Source: Diadema setosum (Eukaryota > Echinodermata > Echinoidea > Diadematoida > Diadematidae). From it: a stretch of DNA of 64,000 bases. The notes under the pieces were generated by a model. The model was not told the origin of the DNA, searched no databases, and was given only the letters and a program-made list of their open reading frames with translations. Position numbers and translations under genes: made by a program. This document shows positions 10,751 through 21,580 of this stretch, one piece after another. The first letter of the stretch is position 1. Each line of letters begins with the position of its first letter. Where the stretch lies: contig CM067067.1 in NCBI GenBank assembly GCA_033980235.1, positions 4,406,289 to 4,470,288 of the forward strand, in the 5' to 3' direction.

Positions 10751-11028
10751 TACCTATCTATGTCAGTCAATGTAATAACCACGGAGTAGTTCCATGATAT
10801 AACTACATTATTTTGTTACGTTTACCTGCTAGATCACACGTAAAGTAAGTATTCATTATAAATGAAAACGCCAGAGCTCTTTTTAAGACTTTATTCCCTT
10901 GACACATTTAAAATTGTGATCTATATCGACATACCTGCCAACACTTCGTAATAATCGTCGCCATAATATCAGTTGTCAATATGGAAGTTGAAACATCACT
11001 GTGATTGGTTGTTGTGTATGTTCATAAC

Positions 11029-11043
11029 TCCCCCCCCCCCCCC
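11029..11043. repeat. Poly-C run
   Basis: About 14 C, followed by a CT-rich stretch, about 100 bp beyond the 3' end of the mir-184 hairpin. Confidence 0.9.
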
Positions 11044-11151
11044 AACCCTCTCTCTTTCACTCCAACTTTCTCTATCTGCAGCTGTGGGGGAGTGGCTTGG
11101 GGCGTGACGATTACAGCTGCTTGCCTCGGCGATGATATGTGTCTTATATGA

Positions 11152-11173
11152 GCCCTTATCAGTTCTCCGTCCA
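11152..11173 (-). ncRNA. mir-184: miR-184-3p mature guide strand
   Basis: The 22-nt mature product, with seed GGACGGA at guide positions 2-8. This is the dominant strand of the family in the animals I know. It sits on the 3' arm of the hairpin. Confidence 0.95.
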
Positions 11174-11200
11174 GCGCGACTTCAAGTAGAGTTCACTCGG

Positions 11201-11221
11201 CCGGGCAAGAGAATGATAAGG
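11201..11221 (-). ncRNA. mir-184: miR-184-5p (passenger arm)
   Basis: The arm opposite the guide. It begins CCTTATCATTCTC and pairs with the guide with the mismatches usual for a miRNA duplex. The exact ends are set by analogy with insect miR-184-5p. Confidence 0.8.
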
Positions 11222-11604
11222 AATGATAAAAGACAAGGACAGGATGATGACTTTGGGAAGGAGTGCTGACATCATCGATGACGCCGTCGCCATGATTATC
11301 TCCAAGTCCAAGTCGTCAATGATGCGATTCAGCAGCTGGTATGGTTTAGATCCCCTGCGTTGATAGATCGATGTCTGACGTTAATTCCATCTGTTACAGC
11401 ACTTCCTGAATATAGCCTTACTTCTACAGAATATCCCCAAATCTCAAGCCCGTTTGACAACGCTTGCCATAAACCAGCATTTCTTCGAAAAAAAGTGTTG
11501 TTACACACGCCATGACACATCATAAATCAACCATAACTTATCATATTCATCACTGTGTCTCTGTAAATCTTAACAGATCAGATATCAGTTGACAATACTT
11601 TTTT

Positions 11605-11606
<2 letters not shown>

Positions 11607-11640
<34 letters not shown>

Positions 11641-11660
11641 CGCGCGCGCGTGTGTGGGTC
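11607..11660. repeat. (GT)n-(CG)n alternating repeat, upstream of mir-184
   Basis: About 16 GT units, AG, five CG units, then TGTGTG. Alternating purine-pyrimidine of this length with a CG core is a classical Z-DNA former. It is about 370 bp 5' of the mir-184 hairpin on the minus strand. Confidence 0.92.
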
Positions 11661-12504
11661 TGTGTGTGTTTTCAAGAGGAGATATGCGATGTATCCAAGT
11701 GATATATTTTCTATCCTATACCAGGACTATAATCGAAACATTAAATACAGGGGTAACGTTTTGTAGATATCTTCTTCTTTTCATTGTTGACATAATCTCG
11801 CACTGCACTCAGATGGGTGCTGCTGTTGTGGATGAGAAAGCAACCTGCACTAAATATTCATTGACATCGAATAAATTTCTTTCATCCCGCATATAAATAT
11901 GATCATAATGATGATAACAAGCACTATCATACAAGACTGACGATTTATGACGACGATTCTACCAACAATACGAGTAATAACAATCATAATCATATTATCA
12001 TTGTCAATACAGATTGTGTAATAACTATTGGTCGGACCCTGTTCACGACTTCGAAATCGATATTCCAACTCTCGTCAACAAAAGTGACCAAGAAATAGCC
12101 TTTCGAAAGTCCGAGTTGAGACTATTCTAGTTCATCGAGAAGACAATTTGCATACAAGTGTTATGTTTTCCCTTCTGGATATGCACAAGAACGGCATGCC
12201 TTGCGAGAAATCACTATGCACGGAGCCTTTAGCTTGGTGATTTAAAAAGTATGACCGATCTCAGAGATGCTCGTCGTCATGGTTACACGAACTGAGTTCC
12301 TCCATATCAACTCGGGGCGAGGTGAGGGGCCTAGACAAGCAGCAATGTGTGGTCCTGTTGACTTTATTGTAAGTATATGTATTACCATGGTATTACCAAA
12401 ATGGCTTGCCGGCTAGCATGGAAGTGGCAGACAAAAGGCAATTTCCTCTCAAAATGACACAAATGTGCTTACTGTTAATTTGTCATTATATCTGAGAAAG
12501 CCGG

Positions 12505-12545
12505 TATAAAAAGGTCCTTGGGGCAGTGTCGTCTGTGTATATGAA
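12505..12545 (+). promoter_or_regulatory. TATA-like core promoter motif
   Basis: GCCGGTATAAAAAGGTCC at 12501-12518 is a good TATA box with GC-rich flanks. It is on the plus strand and so does not drive mir-184. No transcript is evident. Confidence 0.18.
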
Positions 12546-13599
12546 CACGACCGCCATAATCATTAGAAAGGGATAACAAGCTACGTGTCTTCATTACACC
12601 ATGCACAGGAAGGAAAGCCGGACCGATTTCAGTATCCTGGGAAGACTGCTAGATCGCCGCGTTAATCACTATTTCATGAACTCCGTACCTTACATGTAAC
12701 AAGATGACCTACTTGCGCGGATGATCTTTCGTTAAAGTCTCCGGTTGGGTCTTCAGGCCGACATCAATCACTTCCGAGGTATCTATGACGACAAGAATAA
12801 ATCTCGCCATAAGAGGACCCATCGACAGCCGAATACACAGGAGACGAACCAGGATTTCAAAACAAGAAGCGAACTAACTCGCTCTGCACCTCCATGCTGA
12901 TATCGTGTACAAACGGTTACCAATGGCCCCAAAGCGTGAGGAACGACATGTTCCTGAAGGCCTGGTAATAGTACTACCACACAATACATCAAGGAGATGC
13001 ATTCCAAAAGAGATGATTCACGCTGTCACCATGGATACACGTCATTCAAATTAATAGACATCAATTTCTACGATACGAAAGTGTACTGACAAAGAAGCCT
13101 CCGAAGTTTGAACAAAAACCTATTGAAATGAGTTCTGTGATGCTTTACTGCTTGGTAATAACCCAACGACGACAGAATGTACTTTCTTATATCAATAATT
13201 GACCTGCCTTTTCTAATTACGTTCAACGGTTTTCTGCAAAATTTGAATTACGGTCGTGATTGTAAGGTAAAGTTGACGAGGTGACCTGTTTTAACATGTG
13301 CGGGATTGTACTAGTATGATCATGCATAACTGCTCCTTCATAAATATTCATGAGACTGCTGAAACGCGTGGCGGAGTCGCTAGTCGAGGGCCGAAAGACC
13401 ATTCAACTATACCACCGAATATTAACCATCGTATGAACTATCAACAGGATTATTGGAAATTTTGCCTCGTAATGCAAAACAAAATCGTCTCTTCAGAAAT
13501 ATATTATTTGCGTCTCGATATCACCATCAAAGGCTTAGCCGCAGAGCTTTCCTCTGGAAAGAAGAGGCTTTTAAAAGAATGGTTATATGTCCTGTTTCC

Positions 13600-13613
13600 C
13601 CCCCCCCCCCCCA
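13600..13613. repeat. Poly-C run
   Basis: About 14 C. The proline-rich frames crossing it are artefacts. Confidence 0.85.
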
Positions 13614-14141
13614 CCCTTTGTATAGAATTCTGGCCAGTAACTCACATATAAATGTGACACGTGGGACTGACTCCGGCGACTTTATAAACACAAGAAGTGA
13701 ATTTCCTCCCAGTTGCATTGTAGGGGAATAGACGAGAAATGTTACCCGTTTGATTGATCTCCTCTCGGAGGTGCCGTGTTTATGTTCTAAACGGATCGTA
13801 TTTCTTAAATCTGAGGCAGAGTGGTGCAACAGTCTCGGTTACTCCTCAGTCTTACCCATCAAGGTAGTAGTGTCTCTATCTAATTCATTGCAACCTTAAT
13901 GAAAGCCAGCGTTCCATCGACTGCACAGACAGCTGGTAGCAGTGCCTTTTGTCGAACAGACCCGAGAGAGTAAATTAATTCTGCATTTAAGGTAGGTTTC
14001 AACCACTGAAAGCTGTGACTCTAGGCAAGGAGATCAGTGTTCTCAAACTCACGTGTGTTTGAAATACAGCCGTCTCTTGACATGTTCCATTCAATTTAAA
14101 TTTGCCTTTCTTATTCGGTTGCTAGATTTGCAGCAAATACT

Positions 14142-14213
<72 letters not shown>
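14142..14213. repeat. (GTA)24 microsatellite
   Basis: 72 bp of uninterrupted GTA. It gives a poly-Tyr frame on the minus strand, not a gene. Confidence 0.97.
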
Positions 14214-16739
14214 ACATTCAGCTAACACGGCGGTTAACATCCCACTAAAATATGGGCAACCAATGTAAGAACATGAAGGCAGCGGGGAAACCGTTACCGT
14301 TACGTTCAGATTTGCAGGGAACAATCTCCGCCTGGCTTCAGGCCTAGCCACATTTACCAAGGGTACATGTCAGGCTTTTTATCCATCTACACAATAATTG
14401 GAGTTGATACGTGCAGGATTTTCGGCTACATGGCGCGTGGGGGCGAGGCGCTTCCCGTGGTAATCAGTGCCGCCAAAACGATTCAACGCTAGCAATTAAA
14501 CTCAACTCACACGATAGCAAATCAGAAACAAGCCGGCCCGTGCAAGCTATACACAATGGTATTTTATCTCGCCAAGATAACTCACAGCACAGAAACATAA
14601 ATGTCATGAATCGCTCAGAGTGCTTAGAGGTGGACCCTGGACATCACGTGTCCTCTTTGTCATCATATTGGCCTCAAAACCACAAACGAGCATTGATTTA
14701 ATATTCAGACATATTAGTTGTAGCATGTGCGTGCGTGCGTGCCTGCCTGCTTGCGTTCGCACACTTCAAAATCAGGCGGCGGTCGTCATTTGCTGTCCCG
14801 TATGTACAACTCTCGGGATAGTCGTTTGATCACCGCCTAGGGGTAGAAAATATGACGCTGATAGTCATAGTGTGTCGGAAGACAGTGTTCTCGCATGGGT
14901 AATGTCGAGGATTCTTGAATTCCGATTCAAAATGCAAACCTCTATTTTCATTGAGACATCACCAAACTTGAAAAAGCAGGTAATGCATTGCACTACACGC
15001 CTTACCCACCCAACCTTTTCATCATAAAAGTGAATAGCCCACGCAAAGAATACCGTATTGAATATCATCTACTACGCCTGCAAGGAGAATGGAACCATTT
15101 TATTTTCCCCGGTATATGCCAGTTACTCAATACGAGTATTTTTCCCATGCTACAACACTCAAGCGAATAAGCAAATTGCAATGTTTACACTGATCATTTA
15201 CATGTAATTATTTCCCAGGTTAGTTTACTCATAATATTCACTGAGGAAATACGTATGAGAATCCCATACACCGATCCAATTCCTTTAGTAGTACATCGTC
15301 ATGCGTTCAGTAAACACCAATAATTATATCACTCAACGGACTTTTTATTCGAATAATTGTACACACATGGGGGACGCATCCTCTGCGCATCATTTTGCCA
15401 TCGATTTCTTGCCTTTAGTTTTCCATCAATTTACGATTCGTAGGTATTGATTCGCATGTATCATATAGATGGCCCACCACTGCCACGTTTTCAGTCACTG
15501 TTTCGATCATTGTCATGTTCAGAGCTATTATAGACGAAACACTGGAACATAAACTTAAGTTTCTACTTTGGAATGTTCACAGACACCGGTCAGTGACACT
15601 CAATCCCAAACTTTCCATTTCAGAACTGACTACTGACAAGCGACCAACATTCTGTGTTTTCAAAAGATCTAATATAATAAAATGTAATAAAAATCCTCGA
15701 CGTCTCAAATAATATCTGGCCATGTGCCCCTTTCCTCGAGTGATGCAGGACATTAAAAAATTTAGATGTGTTTAAAATTTATGGGATATTCCTAGAAACA
15801 TATTAGGCTTACGTGACGTCTTTCCCGTATATCATACGACATGAAAATTTTGCTCCTGAAGTTGCTATAAAGACTAAGTGGGGTTTGTGCTTCGATGGCC
15901 TTACTAATTTATTTCCATAATGAACGTCATAAGAAAGGGTGAAATTGAAGAAAGAATGACAGTGGTTTACTGCTCTAGTTATGTCCCTACGCCGTGCCTT
16001 TTTTTTTTTTTTTACTCAAGCTATGTTATAAATCATGACCATGTCTCAAAGCGGAAGACAAGGGTTTGAAGGATCATACAGCGGCCTTCAAGTACGACTT
16101 GCCTACAGTTGTGGGAGGGCACATTACTGTCACTTACAGCACGAAGACGATTCTTCTCTACCACTGACTACCAGCATAACTGGAGAAATAGAGGGCGTGG
16201 TCGGGTTGTTTCCATTCTTCCCCGTGCTCCCAAAGCCATGCACACCGGTAACAACGTGCGATTCTAAAACAGTACCATATGGCATACCCCGCACGCGATC
16301 CAAGTGACATTCGTTCTACGTAATGTAGCAGAAACTAGCATGGTTTGGACGGACACAAGGCGGATGTGTGTCCGGTGTTTGTGCGATCAATTCCCTGTGT
16401 AACTTGAGCGCCAGGATATTCACTGTCCCATTCAACTATCAAATATTAACGCAGATAATATTGGTGCTCGATGATGGCAGGGGGGATGTACACGGATGGC
16501 AAGCGGTATATTTGTCTCTTCTCACTAATTAGAGTCTCCTTCGTGAGGCCAGGTAAGAGTCATAGCAAATTAGCTCGCAGGTAACCCTTGCAGATTCCAT
16601 GAATAAGACAGTGCGAGCAGGAAATTGTTTCATAAATTATTTACCCCAATCTTCTCAGCCTTCCTCCCAGACCATCTCTTCCATCAGTTATTAACCAACC
16701 AGGTCTTACGCAAACCGCCGGGAACACGCATTTAGCGTC

Positions 16740-16830
16740 GTTTTGTTCACGCCGTCTGCAACTCGTCTTGCGTCTTAAGGCAGCCTAATTACCAGTCTTA
16801 ATTATAAATGGGATTAGTGGCGGCCAACCC
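16740..16830. promoter_or_regulatory. Homeodomain-site cluster, possible enhancer
   Basis: Two TAATTA cores (16786-16791, 16799-16804) and a GGATTA (16811-16816, the K50/Otx-type site) lie within 31 bp, in a stretch of unusually nonrepetitive, GC-balanced sequence (16500-16950). Inference only. Confidence 0.22.
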
Positions 16831-17079
16831 AGGACAGACGTGTCTGCAAAACACGCGTTAAATTATCGGCATACAGCAAGGGACATTTACAGGGATCTCT
16901 CCTCGGCCAAAGAACTTTGGACGATTCCCACCGGGATAGCTATAAACATTCTCATTTCCTTGCTTATAGTTATGTTTCTATGAAGAGATCGAGCACAATG
17001 ACGTTGGGTTGTTCAAACTGGCGATAAATTTCGCTTCACAACGGACGAAAATACACTTCTTGTCAATATAGTGCATGCA

Positions 17080-17444
17080 TTAAAGGGGAAGGCTAGTAAC
17101 TGATCAGTGGGAATCAGTGGAAATGCTGGGAGACGATTGTTCCAATCCTTATGGGATTCATTCAAGGGTTCATTGTATATCTATTGTTGTGTGAAAATGA
17201 TTTGCTTCAGAACGGTCTCATATTCAAGTAATGTGCAGATTAATGCTCTGTCACTGACCAGGGACGCTTACCTGGAAGCATTAAACGGCACATTACTTGA
17301 ATATGAGACCATTCTGAAGCAAATCATTTTCACACAACAATAGATATACAATGAACTCTTGAATGAATCCCATAAGGATTGGAACAATCATCTCCCAGCA
17401 TTTCCACTGATTCCCACTGATCAGTTACTAGCCTTCCCCTTTAA
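17080..17444. mobile_element. TTAA-flanked near-perfect palindrome (foldback MITE)
   Basis: Arms at 17080-17247 and 17277-17444 are each 168 bp, align without gaps and differ at about five positions, leaving a 29-nt loop. The ends are TTAAAGGGGAAGGCTAG and its complement, so TTAA is the likely target duplication. Three of the five arm differences are single C/T or G/A transitions, so the copy is young or its arms have been homogenised. The 78-aa open frame at 17107-17343 lies across the arms and loop and is not a gene. If transcribed, the RNA would fold into a 168-bp duplex. Confidence 0.96.
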
Positions 17445-17999
17445 GACTACAACAATAAGACAATATAATGGTGACAGTGACTCAGAATGAATCACTTAAT
17501 TATGAAGAATATTCATTCTATGCATTATTCTTCCCTCTATCTCAAAACCAAAGGCACGAAAAATAACACCAAAATTGGACGATGTGTTTGAAGTTCTTTG
17601 ATTATTTCAGGTGCCTTATACAGCTGACTGCAGTTTTTGTTTTGCTTTATTCTGTTTTTGTCAGTAGTTTTCGGGAAGACCGTGGCACATATACTATTAT
17701 ACAAAAATGTTATCTGCTGATGATCTAAGGACGCATACAGACATGTGAGGTTCCACAGTCCAAATGGAGTGGCTACTAGTATATGGGTCACATGACATTG
17801 TAATGTTGTAGGCTCCTCACAAGTGAGTGTAAGGCGGGATGCAAACAGTAGCAAGCAGGTGTTTCAGGGCATTGACAGTTGAGAGCTGGTTATCACCTTC
17901 TATTTCTCCACTGTGTGAGAGGAGGACAAGAGTACTCTTTCGATATCTACACCTTTCAGCACAATTATGTAAATGACTAGAACTACCAGGGTTTATTGC

Positions 18000-18390
18000 C
18001 ACTTGGTCTAATATCAGACGGTCTAAAACACCACTACGGCTAATCTCATTTGGTCTACTATCAATTTTGTCTAATGCCCGTTTGGGCTAATCCTCACTTG
18101 GTCTGATGCCCAGTTTGGCTAATTATCATTCCGTCTTTATGACCAGATTGTCTAATAACTGCAATTTTGTCTCCTTAGATTCTTTCCCATTTTGTCTGAT
18201 AAACTGTGAGTATTAGACGAAATTGGCATAGTCCATCTGGAAGTAGACCAAATGGTAATGAAACTAAGTGACAATTGAACTATAAATATGGTCATTAGAG
18301 GAACTGGTTGTACTTGTAGATGAAACGAGATTAGACCATGTGGGTTGAGACTATACATGATTATTAGACAAAGGGGGAGTAGACCAAGTG
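18000..18390. mobile_element. Element made of GGTCTAAT arrays in mirror orientation
   Basis: Begins CACTTGGTCTA (18000) and ends TAGACCAAGTG (18390). The left half (to about 18200) holds about a dozen degenerate forward units, TTGGTCTAAT plus about six bases, roughly every 16 bp. The right half holds the complementary form, ATTAGACCAAAT, more sparsely. No coding frame. The layout of terminal repeats with subterminal arrays is like that of transposons whose transposase binds many sites, but I cannot name the family. Confidence 0.8.
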
Positions 18391-18563
18391 ATAGATCACC
18401 AACTACCAGCCCCTCTAACAAGTTACATTATTATGCTGGTATGGCAGCAGCGCCAAAACAGACTGTTGCTATCTTTTGCTCAGTTAAACAACACCAACAT
18501 AAAAAAAGAAATCACTGCACCTATGACACGCATGTTTCATTTCATTATTAATTTACAGTCGTT

Positions 18564-18684
18564 CAGGGCCCTGTTTTATGAAGTTATAATTGATTAAATA
18601 GTTGATTTCTATCATAAGTCTGTGGCAGCCTGTGTGGTAAGGAAATTTATAATCGATTATATTTTTTGATAATACGGGGCCCAG
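18564..18684. mobile_element. Small hAT-like MITE with CAGGGCCC ends
   Basis: Left end CAGGGCCCTGTTTTATGAAG, right end ATAATACGGGGCCCAG, which is an imperfect inverted copy. Interior AT-rich with TAATTGATTA-type words in both orientations. The CAGGG ends resemble hAT nonautonomous elements; no clear 8-bp target duplication is visible. Confidence 0.6.
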
Positions 18685-20429
18685 AAATGCTAAGATAGAA
18701 TAAAAAAAAAAAAACCAAATACTTATTAACACTCATGGTATATTTCTGCTGCGTTCAACCTGCACACGAATAAACATTTCCCATAGACGTGTAAATATAG
18801 GCCTACAATTCACAATCTAATCGTAAAGTGGAAAGTGATACTATCAAATTTAATATTCAATCTAAATCGTACACTAGAGTATACAATGTCTATGCGCAAA
18901 GTTAGAAAAATCCATAAACGTACATTGGGGAAAACTGTCAAAAATGAAGAGTTCGTGTAATTTCACTGAGTTTTTTTTTTCCCCCTTTAACTTTAGTTCA
19001 GAAAAGATCACCCATCCAGGTGTGAAGCCAACAGCTGAGCTGTCTCTGGTCACATGACAATTATGAAGATCACATGACAGGGGAGTCGGGTCAGGTGACT
19101 CGTTACAAAAACATCGGTGAATCGGGTGTCGTGCAGATTGCAATGAACAAGTCACTGGTACTATCCTGGTGATGAAATACAACCATGAAATATAGACATG
19201 ACGTATACGGTTAGCGCATGTTTTAGTGCTTTTTGGGGGTTTTTTTTCCAGATATAAACGGGAAAGACAATATTATCATCAGTGATTATCATAAATAATA
19301 TTAGCACCGTTGGACTTCTTTCTTTTCAAATTTTGCTCCGGATTTCACAAGAACGGAGAGCACTGACCAAGATTAAACTGACCTTCTTGGTCCATAGTAC
19401 TTCGAAGGATAATTGCAATGGCCACGACATCGTGCTCCAGGACGCAGCGAATAGCTCCCGAAAGGTATGCCGTTCCGTTTCTGCACCTCATTCTTACTAC
19501 GGCTATGTGAGGTAATATGCTTGCTGGTTGTTTTCCGTATATCCAACCTTTAACAAACAGCGAGGAGCTCGCTTTCCTACAGGAAAATATCGGTACATGT
19601 AGTTGCAATCAAGAAGCCTGTGATTGAAGCTCCTTAATATTACAATGTGCTACGTGCACGTAGTGGTACTTTGTGTGTTTAGCCCCGATTTCGAGGGATT
19701 AATGTTGAAATTTTGATAAATAGTCAATTGCTACAGATATAATATACAAAAACGAAACCGTCATGCTTAGACAACAAATAATACAAAAGTCATGATATAC
19801 ACGTGGACTCTTTTCTCATTAGCTCTTCAACTTACCAGTGGTACTATAAATACCAACATAGGGTCAATTCAGAAATCGGACGCTCTTGCGTTTGAAGTTA
19901 CATGTTACATTACGAAGGTGTATTTCTGAGGGGGAGAGGTGACGGTATTCAGAATACAGGTTACATGATAAAGGCTCATCAACCTACACACGAATATCAT
20001 TCGATAGCTGGTGACACCAGGTTAACGCAGTACACATGTTTCGGGTCACTCACAACAAGATGCATTGGGCAGATATTCACCTAGTCTCGATTCCAGGCGC
20101 ACTTTTTCCAAAGCTTCCTCTATTCAATCCTTCATCACTCTAGTGGCATCGGATCAACACTGGGGTCATGGGAACGAAGACGATTGGCCATATTTTTTCG
20201 AGAGAAGGACAGATCACACTTCCTACTCATAAAAGCGACAATCGACCTCTCATCTCTCCCTTCTTTGTGGCGAAAAGTTGACCCACGTCGGTCGCTTCAC
20301 TGATGATCTCCGTCATAGCGTGTTCTCTCTCTCTCCCATTTCGGGCTCGCCCTGAAACGGGCGACAATGGGCCAAGCCAACTTCCGCGCCACATGCTACG
20401 TGGCCATGCTTTGTAAACCCACACAGGCG

Positions 20430-20960
20430 CGCCTGCAGTGATGGCTAATCCCGCATATCAGTAATATGCCAATAGCCCGGCATGATAAATGACACAGCCA
20501 TATCGCACTCATGCATATCCTAATATGTACTCAAGGCTAAATGCCGCCAACGAGAGAAAAGAGAAGAGAGAAAAAGAAAGAGAGGGGGAGAGACGGGAGA
20601 ACTAGAGAAACGCATGGAAAGAACTAAAAATACCGAAGAGAGACGAGAAAATCACCATTAATATTTGCATTCTCAACAGGGCACGCATAAATAACAGCTC
20701 TCTGTGTTTGCTTTCCTTTCCTGCACGCCATGCACTGGGTCACAGCTGGGTTCTTCAACACGGAAAAAACCATTCAGACAACGCCCATGATTGATACGTC
20801 TTTCGACCCATTGCTACACCCTATATTGGGTTCCCAATTCAACATCAAATTACCTTCTCCGACAAATTAAAATTCTTCCAATAAAATCAAAAAAGTGATC
20901 ACTGTCAATCATGGTCGCGTTGAAACGGTGAACAGCGGAGCACGATCTCACGCAATCCAA
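20430..20960. promoter_or_regulatory. Possible enhancer with TALE and K50 homeodomain sites
   Basis: CTGTCAATCA at 20902-20911 is the complement of TGATTGACAG, the composite PBX-MEIS/PREP site. CCAATAAAA just upstream (20878-20886) fits posterior Hox/Cdx factors, and TAATCC (20446-20451) fits Otx/Gsc. A purine tract separates the two parts. Sites are known for these factors; their use here is inference. Confidence 0.22.
20535..20625. repeat. GA-rich purine tract
   Basis: Mixed GAGAGAAAA words; low complexity. Confidence 0.8.
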
Positions 20961-21493
20961 TGCAGTCATTAATCACCAACACAGCTATAATATGGGACAC
21001 AGGGGCCTGTGGACAATGGCAGACTATAGGGGGGAAATTTAAGTAGGCTTCCATACACATAAAGATTTCATAAATGCATTAATGATCGTATCATTATGAC
21101 GTAAATGTATCATGTCATCAACATCAACTCATGTGAACCACTCAATTTAATTAAGTTCTTAGGATTTCGTTAGTTTCATGTGATTCTCCCTACTATGCTT
21201 CCCTTCCCATCATAAAGCAGAGCGGTGAAAATTAGCCGTAACACAAAGCCCATTCACTGAATTGAAGAGTACACAGCATGGGCGATCCCTTATTTGCATG
21301 TACTACATTATCGGGTGAGAATTTGCTCAGCTGTTGACAAAAGCAAGCTGAACCATCTTTCACATTGTGATTTCAGCTAAAGGTGCAGAATTCTCTCGAA
21401 AAAAAAAAGCATAAGAGGCGATAACGTGAATGACCAATTACACTGTGATTAGTAGTATAAGAGCACGAAGTAGAGGAAATATATCTCATCGGA

Positions 21494-21580
21494 TCTCTCT
21501 CTCTCTCTCTTCTCTCTCCCTCTCTAGTTCCATTCATTGCCACCATAATCTCTTCTCTATCGTCTTACTTTTTATCTATC
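21494..21580. repeat. (TC)n-rich tract
   Basis: CTCTCTCT words; serine/leucine frames here are repeat artefacts. Confidence 0.8.

Larger units (their letters stand above)
8297..11020. other. Noncoding, rich in simple repeats
   Basis: Apart from the listed T, GTT, A/CA and ACT tracts I see no element or exon. The 74-aa frame at 9030-9254 has no recognisable domain. Confidence 0.55.
11141..11234 (-). ncRNA. mir-184: mir-184 microRNA precursor hairpin
   Basis: A stem-loop read on the minus strand. The 3p arm at 11152-11173 starts TGGACGGAGAACTGATAAG and agrees over all 22 positions with miR-184 as I know it from insects, vertebrates and echinoderms. The 5p arm at 11201-11221 starts CCTTATCATTCTCTTG and closely resembles the insect miR-184-5p arm. 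The arms pair (CCTTATCA with TGATAAGG, TTCTC with GAGAA) around a 27-nt loop at 11174-11200. A lower stem continues the pairing: GTCTTTTAT on the 5' side and ATATAAGAC on the 3' side, as expected for Drosha recognition. Known of the family: miR-184 guides Argonaute to mRNA 3'UTRs and is usually a solitary gene in a long noncoding region, as here. The primary transcript ends and the promoter cannot be fixed from sequence. I see nothing broken in the hairpin. Confidence 0.97.
11235..17079. other. Noncoding flank upstream of mir-184
   Basis: On the minus strand this is 5' of mir-184, so it should contain its promoter and primary transcript start, which I cannot place. Balanced composition and few transposon remnants set it apart from 2.8-8.3 kb. 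It holds the listed GT/CG, poly-C and GTA repeats. Frames of 60-117 aa show no domain. Confidence 0.45.

Noticed and set aside
10525..10797. Leu/Thr-rich 90-aa protein
   Set aside because: Translation of the ACT-type trinucleotide array.
11244..11363. 39-codon plus-strand frame beside mir-184 (starts MMTLGRSADIIDD)
   Set aside because: Looks mildly codon-like but is too short, has no homologue that I know and no splice context.
12783..13007. Minus-strand 74-aa frame upstream of mir-184
   Set aside because: No domain; could be part of the primary transcript but nothing supports translation.
14091..14360. Poly-Tyr protein on the minus strand
   Set aside because: Translation of the (GTA)24 microsatellite.
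17107..17343. 78-aa frame
   Set aside because: Lies across the arms and loop of the 17 kb palindrome; it exists because of the repeat.
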